A DNA stretch of 64,000 nt from Rhizomicrobium palustre (GCF_011761565.1 NZ_JAASRM010000001.1:2356139-2420138); one strand, 5' to 3'. Shown: positions 17,575 to 27,100, counted from the first letter of the stretch. Notes: generated by a model not told the origin, from the letters alone. A program made the numbers and translations.

Positions 17575-18468
17575 ATGAGTAGTTTGGGCCTCGCACCCGC
17601 CTTGGATCACGCCGCCAGGACCGTCGAACAAACCCTGGAGGTCGTGCTCCCAAAGCCACACGGGCTGCATAGCCGGATTCACGATGCCATGCGCTATGCC
17701 ACCTTTGCGGGCGGAAAGCGGCTACGCCCCTTCCTGGTGCTGGAAAGCGCCCGCCTGTTCGACGTGCCGGTGGCCTATGCGGCCCGCGCGGCGGCGGCGA
17801 TCGAGGTGCTGCACACCTATTCCTTGGTGCATGACGATCTTCCCTGCATGGATGACGACGATTTAAGGCGCGGCCGCCCCACCACCCATAAGGCCTTTGA
17901 CGAGGCCACGGCGGTTCTGGCCGGGGACGGGCTCTTAACCATCGCCTTCGAAATCCTCGCCGATGCGGCGAGCCATCCCAATGCCGAGGTGCGCTGCAAG
18001 CTGATCGCACGTCTTGCCGAGGCGGCGGGCGCCAATGGCATGATTGGCGGCCAGATGGTGGACATGGTGGCGGCGGAACGCGATTTCGGGGCCGAGGAGA
18101 TCATGCTCCTGCAGCGGCTGAAGACCGGCCAGCTCTTCGAATTCTCTTGCGAAGCTGGACCAATTCTGGCGGAAGCGGGCTTGGCGGAACAGGAACGTAT
18201 GCGCCAGTATGCTCGCGATATGGGCCTCGTCTTCCAGATCACCGACGACCTTCTCGACGTCACCTCTACCGCGGAAAAGGCGGGCAAGGCGGTCGGCAAG
18301 GATCAGGATCACGGCAAGGCGACGCTTGTCTCCATCTACGGTATCGACGGTGCACGTCAGAAGGCGAAAGAGATTTCCGACCGCGCTGTGGCAGCCCTGG
18401 AACCTTTCGGCGACAAAGCTGTGGCCCTAAGGGAACTGTTGCCATTCTTGCTGACGCGTGAAAGCTGA
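17575..18468 (+). CDS. ispA: farnesyl diphosphate synthase
   Basis: Trans-prenyltransferase making farnesyl diphosphate, the substrate of HpnD. The 297-residue protein has the first Asp-rich motif DDLPCMDDDDLRRG (87-100) and the second DDLLD (224-228), plus GGKRLRP (47-52). GGGGGAAAGG precedes the ATG. Placed between ispH and hpnM, it is almost certainly the hopanoid-dedicated or shared FPP synthase. Confidence 0.94.
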   Translation: MSSLGLAPALDHAARTVEQTLEVVLPKPHGLHSRIHDAMRYATFAGGKRLRPFLVLESARLFDVPVAYAARAAAAIEVLHTYSLVHDDLPCMDDDDLRRGRPTTHKAFDEATAVLAGDGLLTIAFEILADAASHPNAEVRCKLIARLAEAAGANGMIGGQMVDMVAAERDFGAEEIMLLQRLKTGQLFEFSCEAGPILAEAGLAEQERMRQYARDMGLVFQITDDLLDVTSTAEKAGKAVGKDQDHGKATLVSIYGIDGARQKAKEISDRAVAALEPFGDKAVALRELLPFLLTRES

Positions 18469-18549
18469 AGTCTCATAATTCCGCCACCAAGCCGCCGGAA
18501 GATGTAGTTTAGGTTTTGGGGCGAAGAGACGCGTGAGAGGACGTAACGC

Positions 18550-19158
18550 ATGACCAAGAGTTTGTTTCAGGCCGCCTCTTTGGCCGCGCTGCTGATGGTT
18601 CCGGCGGCCTATGCCGAAGTGCCCGCCGATCCGGCGGTGGCTCCTGTGCAGAGCTTCTATGACACGCTGATCGCCACGATGAAGCAGGGCAAGCAGCTCG
18701 GTGTGAAGGGCCGCTATGAAAAGCTCAAGCCCGTGATCGAGCAGTCTTTCGATCTTCCCGGCATGACGCGGCTGTCGGTTGGCCCGGCGTGGAATACGAT
18801 GTCGGAAGCCGATCAAAAGGCGCTGACGGCAGCGCTTTCGCGCTACACCATCGCGAGCTACGCCAGCAATTTCAAAAGCTTTGATGGCGAGAAGTTCACC
18901 GTTGATCCGGCCTCCACGGTGCGTGGCGCCGACAAGGTGGTGACCTCCAAGCTCACCGCGGGCAAGGATGTGATCCCGTTCAATTATCGCATGCGCCAAG
19001 CCGGCTCGAGCTGGAAGATCATCGACATCTTCCTGAACGGCTATGTCAGCCAGATCGCCAAACAGCGTTCCGATTTCGCCGCCACCATGCAGTCGGGTGG
19101 CGCTGCCGCCCTGGAGAAAAAGCTCGACACGCTTTCCGACGGGCTGATGAAGGACTGA
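18550..19158 (+). CDS. hpnM: HpnM, MlaC/Ttg2-family periplasmic protein
   Basis: Secreted lipid-binding protein of the MlaC / toluene-tolerance family associated with hopanoid loci. The 202-residue protein has a cleavable signal peptide (about 1-22, ending AYA) and the MlaC-like core with motifs FDLPGMTRLSVGPAWN and WKIIDIFLNGYVSQ. It presumably carries hopanoids or phospholipids across the periplasm together with HpnN. It converges with hpnN, and a bidirectional terminator lies between them. A second MlaC-like gene is at 27.9 kb. Confidence 0.88.
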   Translation: MTKSLFQAASLAALLMVPAAYAEVPADPAVAPVQSFYDTLIATMKQGKQLGVKGRYEKLKPVIEQSFDLPGMTRLSVGPAWNTMSEADQKALTAALSRYTIASYASNFKSFDGEKFTVDPASTVRGADKVVTSKLTAGKDVIPFNYRMRQAGSSWKIIDIFLNGYVSQIAKQRSDFAATMQSGGAAALEKKLDTLSDGLMKD

Positions 19159-19187
19159 GAGGTCTTTCTCTCCGATGACAAAAAAAT

Positions 19188-19218
19188 AATGGCCCGCAGC
19201 GATGCGGGCCATTTTTTT
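19188..19218. terminator. bidirectional terminator between hpnM and hpnN
   Basis: AATGGCCCGCA pairs perfectly with TGCGGGCCATT around a GCGA tetraloop, with seven T on the right and an A-rich run on the left, so it can stop transcription from both convergent genes. Confidence 0.9.
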
Positions 19219-19276
19219 ATCTCATCCCCTAGGGGGCGCTCTCCGCGGTGCGGCGAACGCTCCCGCGGCGTGCGGA

Positions 19277-21922
19277 TTATTTTTTGTTCACCAGCCCCTT
19301 TTTCAGCGGGTCCTTCTCCGGCGGATTGCCGAGCAGCGCCGGCAGGAAGAAGAGGGTGGTGAAGAGCGTCCAAGCGAGCGAGATGATGAGCAGCTCGCCC
19401 ATGCTTGCCGTGCCCGGATGGCTTGAGATCCACAAGGAGCCGAAGCCCGAAGCCGTGGTCAGCGCGCTGAAGATGACTGCGCGCGTCAGGCTCGATTGCA
19501 GAAGGTTCTTCGCACCGGCGCGCCAGGCCACCACGAAATAGATGTTGAAGGCCACGCCGATGCCGAAGAGCAGCGGCAGCGCGATGATATTGGCGAAGTT
19601 AAGTTCCAGCCCGATGATGCGGCAGGTCGCCAAGGTCAGGATCGCCGTCAGCAGAAGCGGGATGATGGTCATCAGCACATCGCGCCGGTTCTTGAGCACG
19701 AAGGCGAGGATGATGGTGATCGCGATAAAGGACCAGATGCCCGCCTGAATGAAGGCATGCACGATGGTCTGGCCGGATTCCTCAATGGTGATCGGGGCGC
19801 CGGTGGCGTTGGGCGTCACCGCCATCACGTCCTTGGAGAAGCGCTTCAGCGATTTGTTGTCGTTGGCGAACTTCTTGGGGAAGACCTGGATGCGCGCCGT
19901 GCCATCTTTTGCGATCCATTCGGCCTTCATGGCCGGCGGAATGGAAGCGATGGTCACCGGCCCCGCCTGCAGGGCGCTGCGCAGCTCAGAGAGCAGGGCG
20001 TTGAGGCCGGGGATCAGCGCCCTGGTGGCGCCGTCGCGAGCGCTCTTGGGCAGGGTCGCCAGCGTGTCGAGCGCCTTGGCGAGGCGTTCGGCATCCGAGG
20101 CCGCTTTATGCTCAAGATCGTTTTTCTTGTCCGCCTTGGACGCCATTTCATGCAGCGCAGTGGACGCCGCTTTCAGGCTGGCGATGTTTTCCGCATCGTT
20201 GGGTTCTGGCTTGACCTCAATCGGGTTGAGGGTCGAATCCATCAGGAAGGAAGTGTCCTGAATGAGCGCCAGCTTCTTTTCCTGATCCTGCGGAATGAAG
20301 GTCGTCAGCGTCAGCACCGTGCCGACAAGCGGGCGTTTGGAAAGCTTATCGGCGATTCTGTCCGCCTCTTTCAGGTTGGGCGCCAAGACGTCGATGGTGT
20401 TGGGCGAGGTATCCGGATCCTTCATCAGATCGTGCAAGGTCGACATGGATTCGACCTTGGGGCTCCTGAGGTCCAAGGGGTTCGGATTGAACTGCAGGAA
20501 GGGCAGGATGGCGATGCCGATCAGCGCGGCGATACCGGCCCAGCGCAGCACCTTCTTGCGCTCGTGATGCAGGAAGCGGTCGACCGGCGCGAAGATCGCA
20601 AAGCCGACGCGCTCGGCTTCCCCTGAAGGCTTCATCAGCTTGATGAGCGCGGGCAGGAAGGTGATGGCGAGCACGAATGCCACAATCATGCCAAGTCCTG
20701 CGATCTTGCCGAGCTCGGCCACGCCCACATAATCGGTGGGAATGAAGGAGAAGAAGCCCGCCGCCGTTGCCGCCGCCGCCAGCGCCAAAGGCGTGCCGAC
20801 TCCGCGTCCGGCGCAGCTCAAAGCCTTGGTGAGATCGCCCACCGCATGGCGCTCGGCGCGATAGCGCACCGAAAACTGAATGGCGAAGTCGACGCCCAGG
20901 CCGACAAACAGCGCGATGAAGGCGATGGAGATGATGTTGAAGACATGCACCACCGCAAGGCCCAGCGCCATGGTGGTAACAAGACCCGTCACCAGCGTCG
21001 CCAGGATGCAAAGGATGATGCGCACCGAATGCACCGCGAACCACAGGCATGCGGTCACCATCAGGAGCATCGCAAGGCCCATCAGGCCTGCATTCTCCTG
21101 CAAGCTGGCGAATTCCTCATCGGCCATCGGCACCGGGCCGGTGAGGCGCACAGTGATGCCATTATCCGGCGTCAGTTCGAGGCTCTTGGCAGCTTCGCGG
21201 ATTGCCTTGCTCGCCACCTCGCCCGGCATGATGGAGGTATAATCGAGGACCGGCTGAACCTCGATGAAGGTGCGGGTGCGCGCGAAGGAACATTCCTTGT
21301 TGTTGGAATCGTCCGAGGAAAACAGCGAGCGCCAGGAGAGATAGGATTTCTGCCCGGCATTGGTTTTTTCCAGCGTGTCGGCAATCGCCGCCATCGGGCC
21401 ATCGATCTGCGAGAGCTTGGCTTGTCCATGCGCCACGCCCATCAGCGCCGTCGACATCGAATCCATCACGCCGCGCAGCGAAGGATCAGAGGAGAGCGCC
21501 CCCAGAAAGGGCTGAGCTTGAACGAGCTTGCCCATCGCATCCTGCACGCATTTCTCCGGCAGAAAGAGAAGGCCGTTCTTTTCGAAATAGGGTCCGCCAT
21601 CGGGGCGATGGACAGCCGGAAAAAGTTTGGGATTGCTGGATAGCTTCGCCGCAAGCTGGTTGGCCGCGGTATTGGCGCGATCGGGTGAGGCCGCATCGAT
21701 CACGACCAGGACGAGGTTGTTTCGCTGCGGGAACAAGGCATCGAACCGCGCCATGGTTTTGCGCCAGGGCAGATCGGGTGAGATCAATGTTGATGAATCG
21801 GTGTTCATCGCGAAATTGGTGGCGGTGTAGCCAATGCTTGCCGCGGCGGCCAAAAGCCCTAGCACGACTACGGCAATGGCATGGCGGCAGCAAAATGCGA
21901 CGATACGTTCGATGATCGACAT
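19277..21922 (-). CDS. hpnN: RND-type hopanoid transporter HpnN
   Basis: MMPL/RND-superfamily inner-membrane protein; HpnN is required in Rhodopseudomonas for moving hopanoids to the outer membrane. The 881-residue protein starts MSIIERIVAFCCRHA, has one N-terminal membrane helix, a large periplasmic loop, a block of five or six helices including the sterol-sensing-like region (about 260-430), then a second loop and a second helix block. ATG 21922 is preferred over upstream starts because it directly precedes the first helix and has GAAAGAG upstream. It lies downstream of an MlaA-type lipoprotein gene on the same strand. Confidence 0.92.
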   Translation of the reverse strand: MSIIERIVAFCCRHAIAVVVLGLLAAAASIGYTATNFAMNTDSSTLISPDLPWRKTMARFDALFPQRNNLVLVVIDAASPDRANTAANQLAAKLSSNPKLFPAVHRPDGGPYFEKNGLLFLPEKCVQDAMGKLVQAQPFLGALSSDPSLRGVMDSMSTALMGVAHGQAKLSQIDGPMAAIADTLEKTNAGQKSYLSWRSLFSSDDSNNKECSFARTRTFIEVQPVLDYTSIMPGEVASKAIREAAKSLELTPDNGITVRLTGPVPMADEEFASLQENAGLMGLAMLLMVTACLWFAVHSVRIILCILATLVTGLVTTMALGLAVVHVFNIISIAFIALFVGLGVDFAIQFSVRYRAERHAVGDLTKALSCAGRGVGTPLALAAAATAAGFFSFIPTDYVGVAELGKIAGLGMIVAFVLAITFLPALIKLMKPSGEAERVGFAIFAPVDRFLHHERKKVLRWAGIAALIGIAILPFLQFNPNPLDLRSPKVESMSTLHDLMKDPDTSPNTIDVLAPNLKEADRIADKLSKRPLVGTVLTLTTFIPQDQEKKLALIQDTSFLMDSTLNPIEVKPEPNDAENIASLKAASTALHEMASKADKKNDLEHKAASDAERLAKALDTLATLPKSARDGATRALIPGLNALLSELRSALQAGPVTIASIPPAMKAEWIAKDGTARIQVFPKKFANDNKSLKRFSKDVMAVTPNATGAPITIEESGQTIVHAFIQAGIWSFIAITIILAFVLKNRRDVLMTIIPLLLTAILTLATCRIIGLELNFANIIALPLLFGIGVAFNIYFVVAWRAGAKNLLQSSLTRAVIFSALTTASGFGSLWISSHPGTASMGELLIISLAWTLFTTLFFLPALLGNPPEKDPLKKGLVNKK

Positions 21923-22038
21923 GGACGCGGAAACTCTTTCGGCCAGATTCGAGAATACTAAAGTGATGGACCTTGAACACGACCCATTGCTGGGATTCGG
22001 TGGAGATCGCATTCAGAGGGCAAAGACTCGTCTGCCTT

Positions 22039-22809
22039 CTACTGCGTTGGCGCGTCCGGCGCGAGGGGGGCTGCCGGCGGTACCGGATCCGTTCCAGGCG
22101 AGGGGATATCGTTGCGAATGGCAGCGTTCCGTCTCTGAATATAGAGGCTTCGCATGGCGGCATAGTAATCCACGCTATTGCGCTCCACCTCGCGCAGCTT
22201 GCCCACGGCGCGCGAACGCTGATCTACCAGCTTCAGCACATTCTGCCCCAGGGAGACGTAGAATTTGCCGTTGTACTTCACATAACCGAGGGGATTGAAA
22301 TAGCCGTCCACCACCAGCTTGCCTACGACATCGCGGGGCAGTGATGAGCCGAGCAGCGGCAACACCAGATAAGGCCCGCCCGGCACGCCGTAAACACCCA
22401 GTGTCTGGCCGAAATCCTCGTCATGATAGTGGCAGCCCATGTCACTAGCGCGATCCATGAACCCGGCAATGCCGATGGTGGTGTTCACGGCCAATCGGCA
22501 GATCGCATAGCCGGCATTGTCGAATTCGCCCTGCAGCACGTCATTGGCGAAGGTGACGGGCATGGAAAGGTTCGACATGAAATTATGGATACCCAGGCGT
22601 ACCGTGTCTGGAACCGCGGACTTGTAATAGGTGGCTGCTGGCAGGGCCGCCCTTGTGTCCAAGCTTTTGTTGAATGCGAAGACGTCGCGATTCAGAGGCT
22701 CAAGAGGGTCATATTCACCGGGCGGGGCAGAGGAAGCGCAACCGCCGAGCGCTGCGCAAAACAGAACCGCGATCAAAGCCGAAATTTTGTTATGTGCTTG
22801 GATAATCAC
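22039..22809 (-). CDS. mlaA: MlaA (VacJ)-family outer-membrane lipoprotein, copy 1
   Basis: Lipoprotein that removes or moves lipids at the inner leaflet of the outer membrane. Residues include the lipobox LGGC with the modified Cys near position 24, DPLEPLNRDVFAFN and the MlaA core DEDFGQTLGVYGVPGGPYLVLPLLG. Start is GTG 22809: it gives a proper signal peptide and has AGGGGG just upstream, whereas the open frame to 22974 would bury the signal peptide. It precedes hpnN on the same strand, suggesting a joint role in hopanoid or phospholipid trafficking. The C-terminus is Pro-rich. Confidence 0.88.
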   Translation of the reverse strand: MIIQAHNKISALIAVLFCAALGGCASSAPPGEYDPLEPLNRDVFAFNKSLDTRAALPAATYYKSAVPDTVRLGIHNFMSNLSMPVTFANDVLQGEFDNAGYAICRLAVNTTIGIAGFMDRASDMGCHYHDEDFGQTLGVYGVPGGPYLVLPLLGSSLPRDVVGKLVVDGYFNPLGYVKYNGKFYVSLGQNVLKLVDQRSRAVGKLREVERNSVDYYAAMRSLYIQRRNAAIRNDIPSPGTDPVPPAAPLAPDAPTQ

Positions 22810-23025
22810 CCAGGCCCCCTGTGAAAACAGGTTAGCGACAAATCCCGCACAATGTCTAGATTTCGGGTCAGTAACTTGCCCAATTGGCCGCATCTTCCGT
22901 TTCATGGCCTGACATCCATAAGACGTCCCATTTCGCTGCAATAAAACGCTTCCCGCGGCAAGCTGGGCTGTCACCGGGGCGCCTTTCGGGCGTTGCTCCG
23001 GCGAAGATGTTGTGGAGTGCAGCTA

Positions 23026-23376
23026 ATGCGCAAAACCATATTCGCGTTGCTGGCTTTTCTGGCGCTGACCGGGCCTGCTTTCGCACAAAGCGGCGGGCAA
23101 ATGGGGTCTTCCGCGACTGGCTGGAGCGCGCTTCCCGCCAATGCGAGCTGCCAGCAGATGAAGGAACAGCTCGATGCGGTGATGGGATCTGGCGAGAGCC
23201 GTAGCGGCAGCGCGGATACCGGTGCCGTGAACCCTAATAATAGCGGCATCACCGCCCGGACCCGGGAGGCGCGGCACCACATCGCGCTAGGCGACAAGGC
23301 CTGTGAAGCCGGCGACAAGGCGGGCGCGCGGGACCATTACCGGCAGGCCTATGAGAGCTTCATGTCCAATCAGTAA
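23026..23376 (+). CDS. small secreted protein, function unknown
   Basis: A 116-residue protein with a clear signal peptide (MRKTIFALLAFLALTGPAFA, cut before QSGG). The mature part is Gly/Ser-rich, then carries two cysteines (CQQMKEQL and DKACEAGDKAGA) and a C-terminal helix-turn-helix stretch (ARHHIALGDKACEAGDKAGARDH) resembling a single TPR-like repeat. ATG 23026 follows GGAG; the upstream in-frame ATG at 22993 would add a polar extension before the signal. Divergent from mlaA. Not assigned to a family. Confidence 0.6.
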   Translation: MRKTIFALLAFLALTGPAFAQSGGQMGSSATGWSALPANASCQQMKEQLDAVMGSGESRSGSADTGAVNPNNSGITARTREARHHIALGDKACEAGDKAGARDHYRQAYESFMSNQ

Positions 23377-23670
23377 CCATCAGGACGTGAAAGATTAACA
23401 CCGCGGGGCCATTTCCCAGCTTCAGGCTCCGCTCCGGCCTTCGCGGTATGGCCCGAGAGGGCGCGGATTCACAGCAATGGCATGCTCCACAACCCTATGG
23501 AGGGAGGGGAATTTGATTAACCATATATTGATTAACGCAGCTTGGGTGTGCGCCAAAAGAATCGCCGCTTGTTGCCCCGAAGTCACGGAAAAACCAAGGA
23601 AACCTTTGAGGGTGTGGGGACCGATCTGCTAACTTTAAAGGGTAGAGGAGAGCGTTACCGTACTGGTGTC
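23377..23670. other. non-coding gap before the beta-barrel gene
   Basis: About 290 nt. The downstream reading frame is open back to 23542 but that part is polar and lacks a ribosome-binding site, so it is treated as leader. The AT-rich stretch around 23515-23535 is the likeliest promoter area. No repeat or RNA gene recognised. Confidence 0.4.
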
Positions 23671-24753
23671 ATGAGGGGTAATTGGATCCACCGCGGGCTT
23701 TTGGCCATCGCGGGCGTCGCCGTCAGCCTGACGGCCTTCGCCGCGACTGCGACGGAGTCTGGCTTCTCGCTCCAAGGTTCCCGCCTCGCTGATCCCTTCG
23801 AACTGCCCGTTCTTCTGAACGACTCGCAGAGCTCCGGCCCGCAGGTGTTGCTGCGTAATCCTTTGGACGAGCTTTCCGGCAGCTTTCGGATTTCTGACGC
23901 TCTTTCCTTGCAGACCGGTTTCAATGTCGATGTGAACCGGACGCTGGACCGTTACGCGACCTCCCCCCTGGACGGACTTTTCTACAATACCACGGCGTTT
24001 GGCTCGCCTTATGCGGGCCTCTCCAATGGCGGGGATTATTTTGGCCTCGCCGGAAAGCTCACCGAAGGGCTTTCCTTCAGCATGGGGCACGCCTCCTCTT
24101 CGCCGGGGCTCAACCGCTATCTCATTGACGCCCGTCTGGCCTTTTCGGCGATGGGCGGCTGGACGCCCTATGATGCCCGTAACACCGATACGCTGGTGGC
24201 GGGGATGCATTGGGATTTCGCCCGTTGGGGCGGCATTGGCCTGACCGCCTCCCGCACCGCCGAGCGCGGGCTGGGTCTGCCGAATTTTGGCGGCCGTGCC
24301 ACCACCAATGCCTTGGGCGTCACGGCCCGCGTCGGGTTTGGCGGCGGCTGGGTGACGACGGCGTCGTTCAGCGAGGGTATTTCCCAGCTTGAACTGCGCC
24401 CGGGTGCCTTCACGCCGGATGCCTCGCTCAGGACCGAAGCCTATGGCGTGGCAGTGGCCAAGCACGGGCTCTTCTCCAAACATGACGCGCTTGGCGTTTC
24501 GCTGGCGCGCCCGGCCCCGAATTTCGCGGCCCTGTCCAATGCGGCTCAGTCCAAAGCGGGCGATTTGCAGTTCTTCGGCCGCGACAAGGTCCTGAACATG
24601 GCGCCCGAGACCGATATCGAACTTGGCTACAAGACCGAGTTTTTCGGCGATTCCGTCGCCCTGCAGGCCAATGCGGCCTATCAGATGAATTATGGCGGCA
24701 TGACCGGGGCCAACTCCGTGTCGCTGCTCTCCAAGGCCAAGATCAAGTTCTAG
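23671..24753 (+). CDS. predicted outer-membrane beta-barrel protein
   Basis: A 360-residue protein with a signal peptide (GLLAIAGVAVSLTAFA, cut near ATA-TES). The rest is rich in Gly, aromatic and alternating polar/hydrophobic stretches typical of beta-strands (for example NALGVTARVGFGGGWVTTAS) and ends in phenylalanine (KAKIKF), the usual barrel-terminal signal. Repeated GLSFSMG / GIGLTAS-like strand patterns support a barrel or autotransporter-like surface domain. No specific family recognised. AGGAGAG lies somewhat far (about 17 nt) from ATG 23671, so the start is moderately certain. Confidence 0.6.
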   Translation: MRGNWIHRGLLAIAGVAVSLTAFAATATESGFSLQGSRLADPFELPVLLNDSQSSGPQVLLRNPLDELSGSFRISDALSLQTGFNVDVNRTLDRYATSPLDGLFYNTTAFGSPYAGLSNGGDYFGLAGKLTEGLSFSMGHASSSPGLNRYLIDARLAFSAMGGWTPYDARNTDTLVAGMHWDFARWGGIGLTASRTAERGLGLPNFGGRATTNALGVTARVGFGGGWVTTASFSEGISQLELRPGAFTPDASLRTEAYGVAVAKHGLFSKHDALGVSLARPAPNFAALSNAAQSKAGDLQFFGRDKVLNMAPETDIELGYKTEFFGDSVALQANAAYQMNYGGMTGANSVSLLSKAKIKF

Positions 24754-24837
24754 GCCCGTCTCGCGGCGCCATTGCGGCGGCGGGGGCGCTTCTATAAAAC
24801 CCGCCCACTCCCAATTTTCGCGAAAGGATGGCGCCCG

Positions 24838-26493
24838 ATGGCCGGCCCCCAATTCGTCTACTACATGAAGGGCATGTCCAAGACCTATCCCGGCGGGAAA
24901 CAGGTCCTGAAAGACATCTGGCTCTCATTCTACCCCGGCGCCAAGATCGGCATCGTCGGTGTCAACGGTTCCGGTAAATCGACCCTGATGAAGATCATGG
25001 CCGGCATGGACAAAGAGTTCACCGGTGAGGCCTGGGCGGCGGACGGCGTGCGAGTCGGCTACCTGCCGCAGGAGCCGCAGCTCGATCCCGAACTCGACGT
25101 GCGCGGCAATGTCATGCTCGGCGTCGCCAAGAAGAAGGCGCTGGTCGATCGCTTCAATGAGATCGCGGCGAATTATTCCGACGAAACCGCCGACGAAATG
25201 GCCAAGCTGCAGGACGAGATCGAAGCCCAAGGGCTTTGGGACCTCGACAGCCAGGTCGAGCAGTCGATGGATGCGCTGGGCTGCCCTGATGGCGATGCCA
25301 GCGTCGAGAAGCTCTCGGGTGGTGAACGCCGCCGTGTCGCGCTCTGCCGCCTCTTGCTCGATGCGCCAGACATTCTCCTCCTCGACGAACCGACCAACCA
25401 TTTGGACGCCGAGACCACGGGCTGGCTGGAACGCACGTTGCGCGAATATGCGGGCTGCGTGATCCTGGTCACCCATGATCGCTACTTCCTCGACAACGTC
25501 ACGGGGTGGATCCTCGAGCTTGATCGCGGCAAGGGCATCCCGCATGAGGGCAACTACACCAAGTACCTGATCGAGCAGGAAGAGCGCTTCACCAAGGAAA
25601 GCCAGGAAGAGCAGGCGCTGCAGAAGACCATCGCGCGCGAACGCGAATGGATTCAGCAGGGCGCCAAGGCGCGTCAGGCCAAGTCCAAGGCGCGTATCAA
25701 CTCGTATGAAGAACTGGTGGCGCGCTCCAACGAGCAGCGTTCCGGACCTGCTCAGATCATCATTCCGGTGGCCGAGCGTCTTGGTAGCCTCGTGATCGAA
25801 GCCGATGGCCTTGCCAAGGCTTACGACGACCGTCTGCTGTTCGAGAACTTAAGCTTCTCGCTGCCGCCGGGCGGTATCGTCGGCGTCATCGGCCCGAACG
25901 GTGCCGGTAAGACGACACTCTTCCGTATGCTGACGGGTCAGGAAACCCCGGATGCGGGCACGCTGAAGGTCGGCTCCACGGTGCAGCTTGGTTATGTCGA
26001 CCAGAGCCGCGACAGCCTCGATCCCAACAAGACCGTGTGGCAGGAAATCTCCGACGGGCTTGATGTCTTGGAACTCGGCAAGCGCACGATGAACAGCCGC
26101 GCCTATTGCGGTGCCTTCAATTTCAAGGGCGGCGATCAACAGAAGAAGGTCGGCCAGCTTTCGGGTGGTGAGCGCAATCGCGTCCATCTCGCCAAGATGC
26201 TGAAGTCCGGCGCCAACCTGCTCCTCCTTGACGAACCGACCAACGATTTGGACGTCGAGACCTTGCGTGCGCTCGAAATGGCGCTCGAAGAGTTCGCGGG
26301 CTGCGCCATGATCATCTCGCATGACCGCTGGTTTCTCGACCGCATCGCCACCCACATGCTCGCCTTTGAAGGCGACAGCCATGTGGAGTGGTTCGAAGGC
26401 AACTTCCAGGACTACGAGGCCGACAAGAAGCGCCGCCTCGGCATGGACGCCGACCAGCCGCACAAGATCAAATACAAGCGGTTTGGGCGCTGA
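24838..26493 (+). CDS. ettA: energy-dependent translational throttle EttA
   Basis: ABC-F ATPase that binds the ribosomal E site and gates the first elongation step according to energy state. The 551-residue protein has two ATPase domains: Walker A GVNGSGKST and GPNGAGKTT, signatures LSGGERRRVAL and LSGGERNRVHL, and Walker B LLLDEPTNHLD and LLLDEPTNDLD. It has the arm and linker regions of EttA and no transmembrane part. ATG 24838 follows AAAGGATGG and gives the family start MAGPQFVYYMKGMSK. A terminator follows. Confidence 0.95.
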   Translation: MAGPQFVYYMKGMSKTYPGGKQVLKDIWLSFYPGAKIGIVGVNGSGKSTLMKIMAGMDKEFTGEAWAADGVRVGYLPQEPQLDPELDVRGNVMLGVAKKKALVDRFNEIAANYSDETADEMAKLQDEIEAQGLWDLDSQVEQSMDALGCPDGDASVEKLSGGERRRVALCRLLLDAPDILLLDEPTNHLDAETTGWLERTLREYAGCVILVTHDRYFLDNVTGWILELDRGKGIPHEGNYTKYLIEQEERFTKESQEEQALQKTIAREREWIQQGAKARQAKSKARINSYEELVARSNEQRSGPAQIIIPVAERLGSLVIEADGLAKAYDDRLLFENLSFSLPPGGIVGVIGPNGAGKTTLFRMLTGQETPDAGTLKVGSTVQLGYVDQSRDSLDPNKTVWQEISDGLDVLELGKRTMNSRAYCGAFNFKGGDQQKKVGQLSGGERNRVHLAKMLKSGANLLLLDEPTNDLDVETLRALEMALEEFAGCAMIISHDRWFLDRIATHMLAFEGDSHVEWFEGNFQDYEADKKRRLGMDADQPHKIKYKRFGR

Positions 26494-26516
26494 TTTTCGC
26501 CATATGCGTAAAATCC

Positions 26517-26545
26517 AAACGCCCCGGGAAACCGGGGCGTTTTTG
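26517..26545 (+). terminator. rho-independent terminator after ettA
   Basis: ACGCCCCGG / CCGGGGCGT stem with a GAAA tetraloop and five T. The same 29-nt sequence occurs inverted at 27832-27860. Confidence 0.88.
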
Positions 26546-26595
26546 CTATATTCAAGCACCGCGTGTATGTTTTCCGGTTGGTGCATGGGGGGAAT

Positions 26596-27084
26596 ATGCA
26601 AAGCTACAAAAAGAATGATCCCGCGGGGAGTTTCATACGTTGGCAGTCGATCACAATAGGTCAGCTGGCTTACGCCTCTAATTTGATGCTTACTCTTGCC
26701 GTGGCTACGCTCGGCTATGAGGCGTCAATACTATTGAGCGACAGATTTTCAGGATTACCCTGTACTGCGAAGTCTACATTTCTTGTCGGCATTGCAGCAT
26801 TATTTCTCCTGGTGATTTCATCCCTCGGGTTGCTGGTGTCGATAGGTGTTGCACTATTTTTGGTGATCAATCGTCTCAGGGATTTTCGAGAGACAAAAAC
26901 AGCTGCTCGAATGCGCGAGCAAAATAAGCCGGATGAAGCGATCGAGCCGCACAGAGTTATATACAGAAAGCTAGGTCGCAGGTCCTGGGTGCTGTTCTGG
27001 AACCAAATCGCGCTATTTGGGATCAGCATCGTATTCGCGGTGTTCGGCGTCTTCCTAACAGCTGCATATGGGGTTTTGCGTTAG
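26596..27084 (+). CDS. small three-helix membrane protein, function unknown
   Basis: A 162-residue protein with three predicted membrane segments: about 23-45 (LAYASNLMLTLAVATLGYEA), 59-88 (FLVGIAALFLLVISSLGLLV and on) and 131-158 (WNQIALFGISIVFAVFGVFL). A basic loop (RDFRETKTAARMREQ) joins the second and third. ATG 26596 is preceded by GGGGGGA, deciding the start over 26563. The gene is AT-rich compared with ettA and sits next to a toxin-antitoxin pair, suggesting acquired DNA. No family recognised. Confidence 0.6.
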   Translation: MQSYKKNDPAGSFIRWQSITIGQLAYASNLMLTLAVATLGYEASILLSDRFSGLPCTAKSTFLVGIAALFLLVISSLGLLVSIGVALFLVINRLRDFRETKTAARMREQNKPDEAIEPHRVIYRKLGRRSWVLFWNQIALFGISIVFAVFGVFLTAAYGVLR

Positions 27085-27100
27085 TGGGCCGTCCCCACGA

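Noticed and set aside
19277..22012. Drug-efflux RND pump reading for the 881-residue transporter
   Set aside because: Size, single N-terminal helix and hopanoid neighbours fit HpnN; no membrane-fusion or TolC partners are adjacent.
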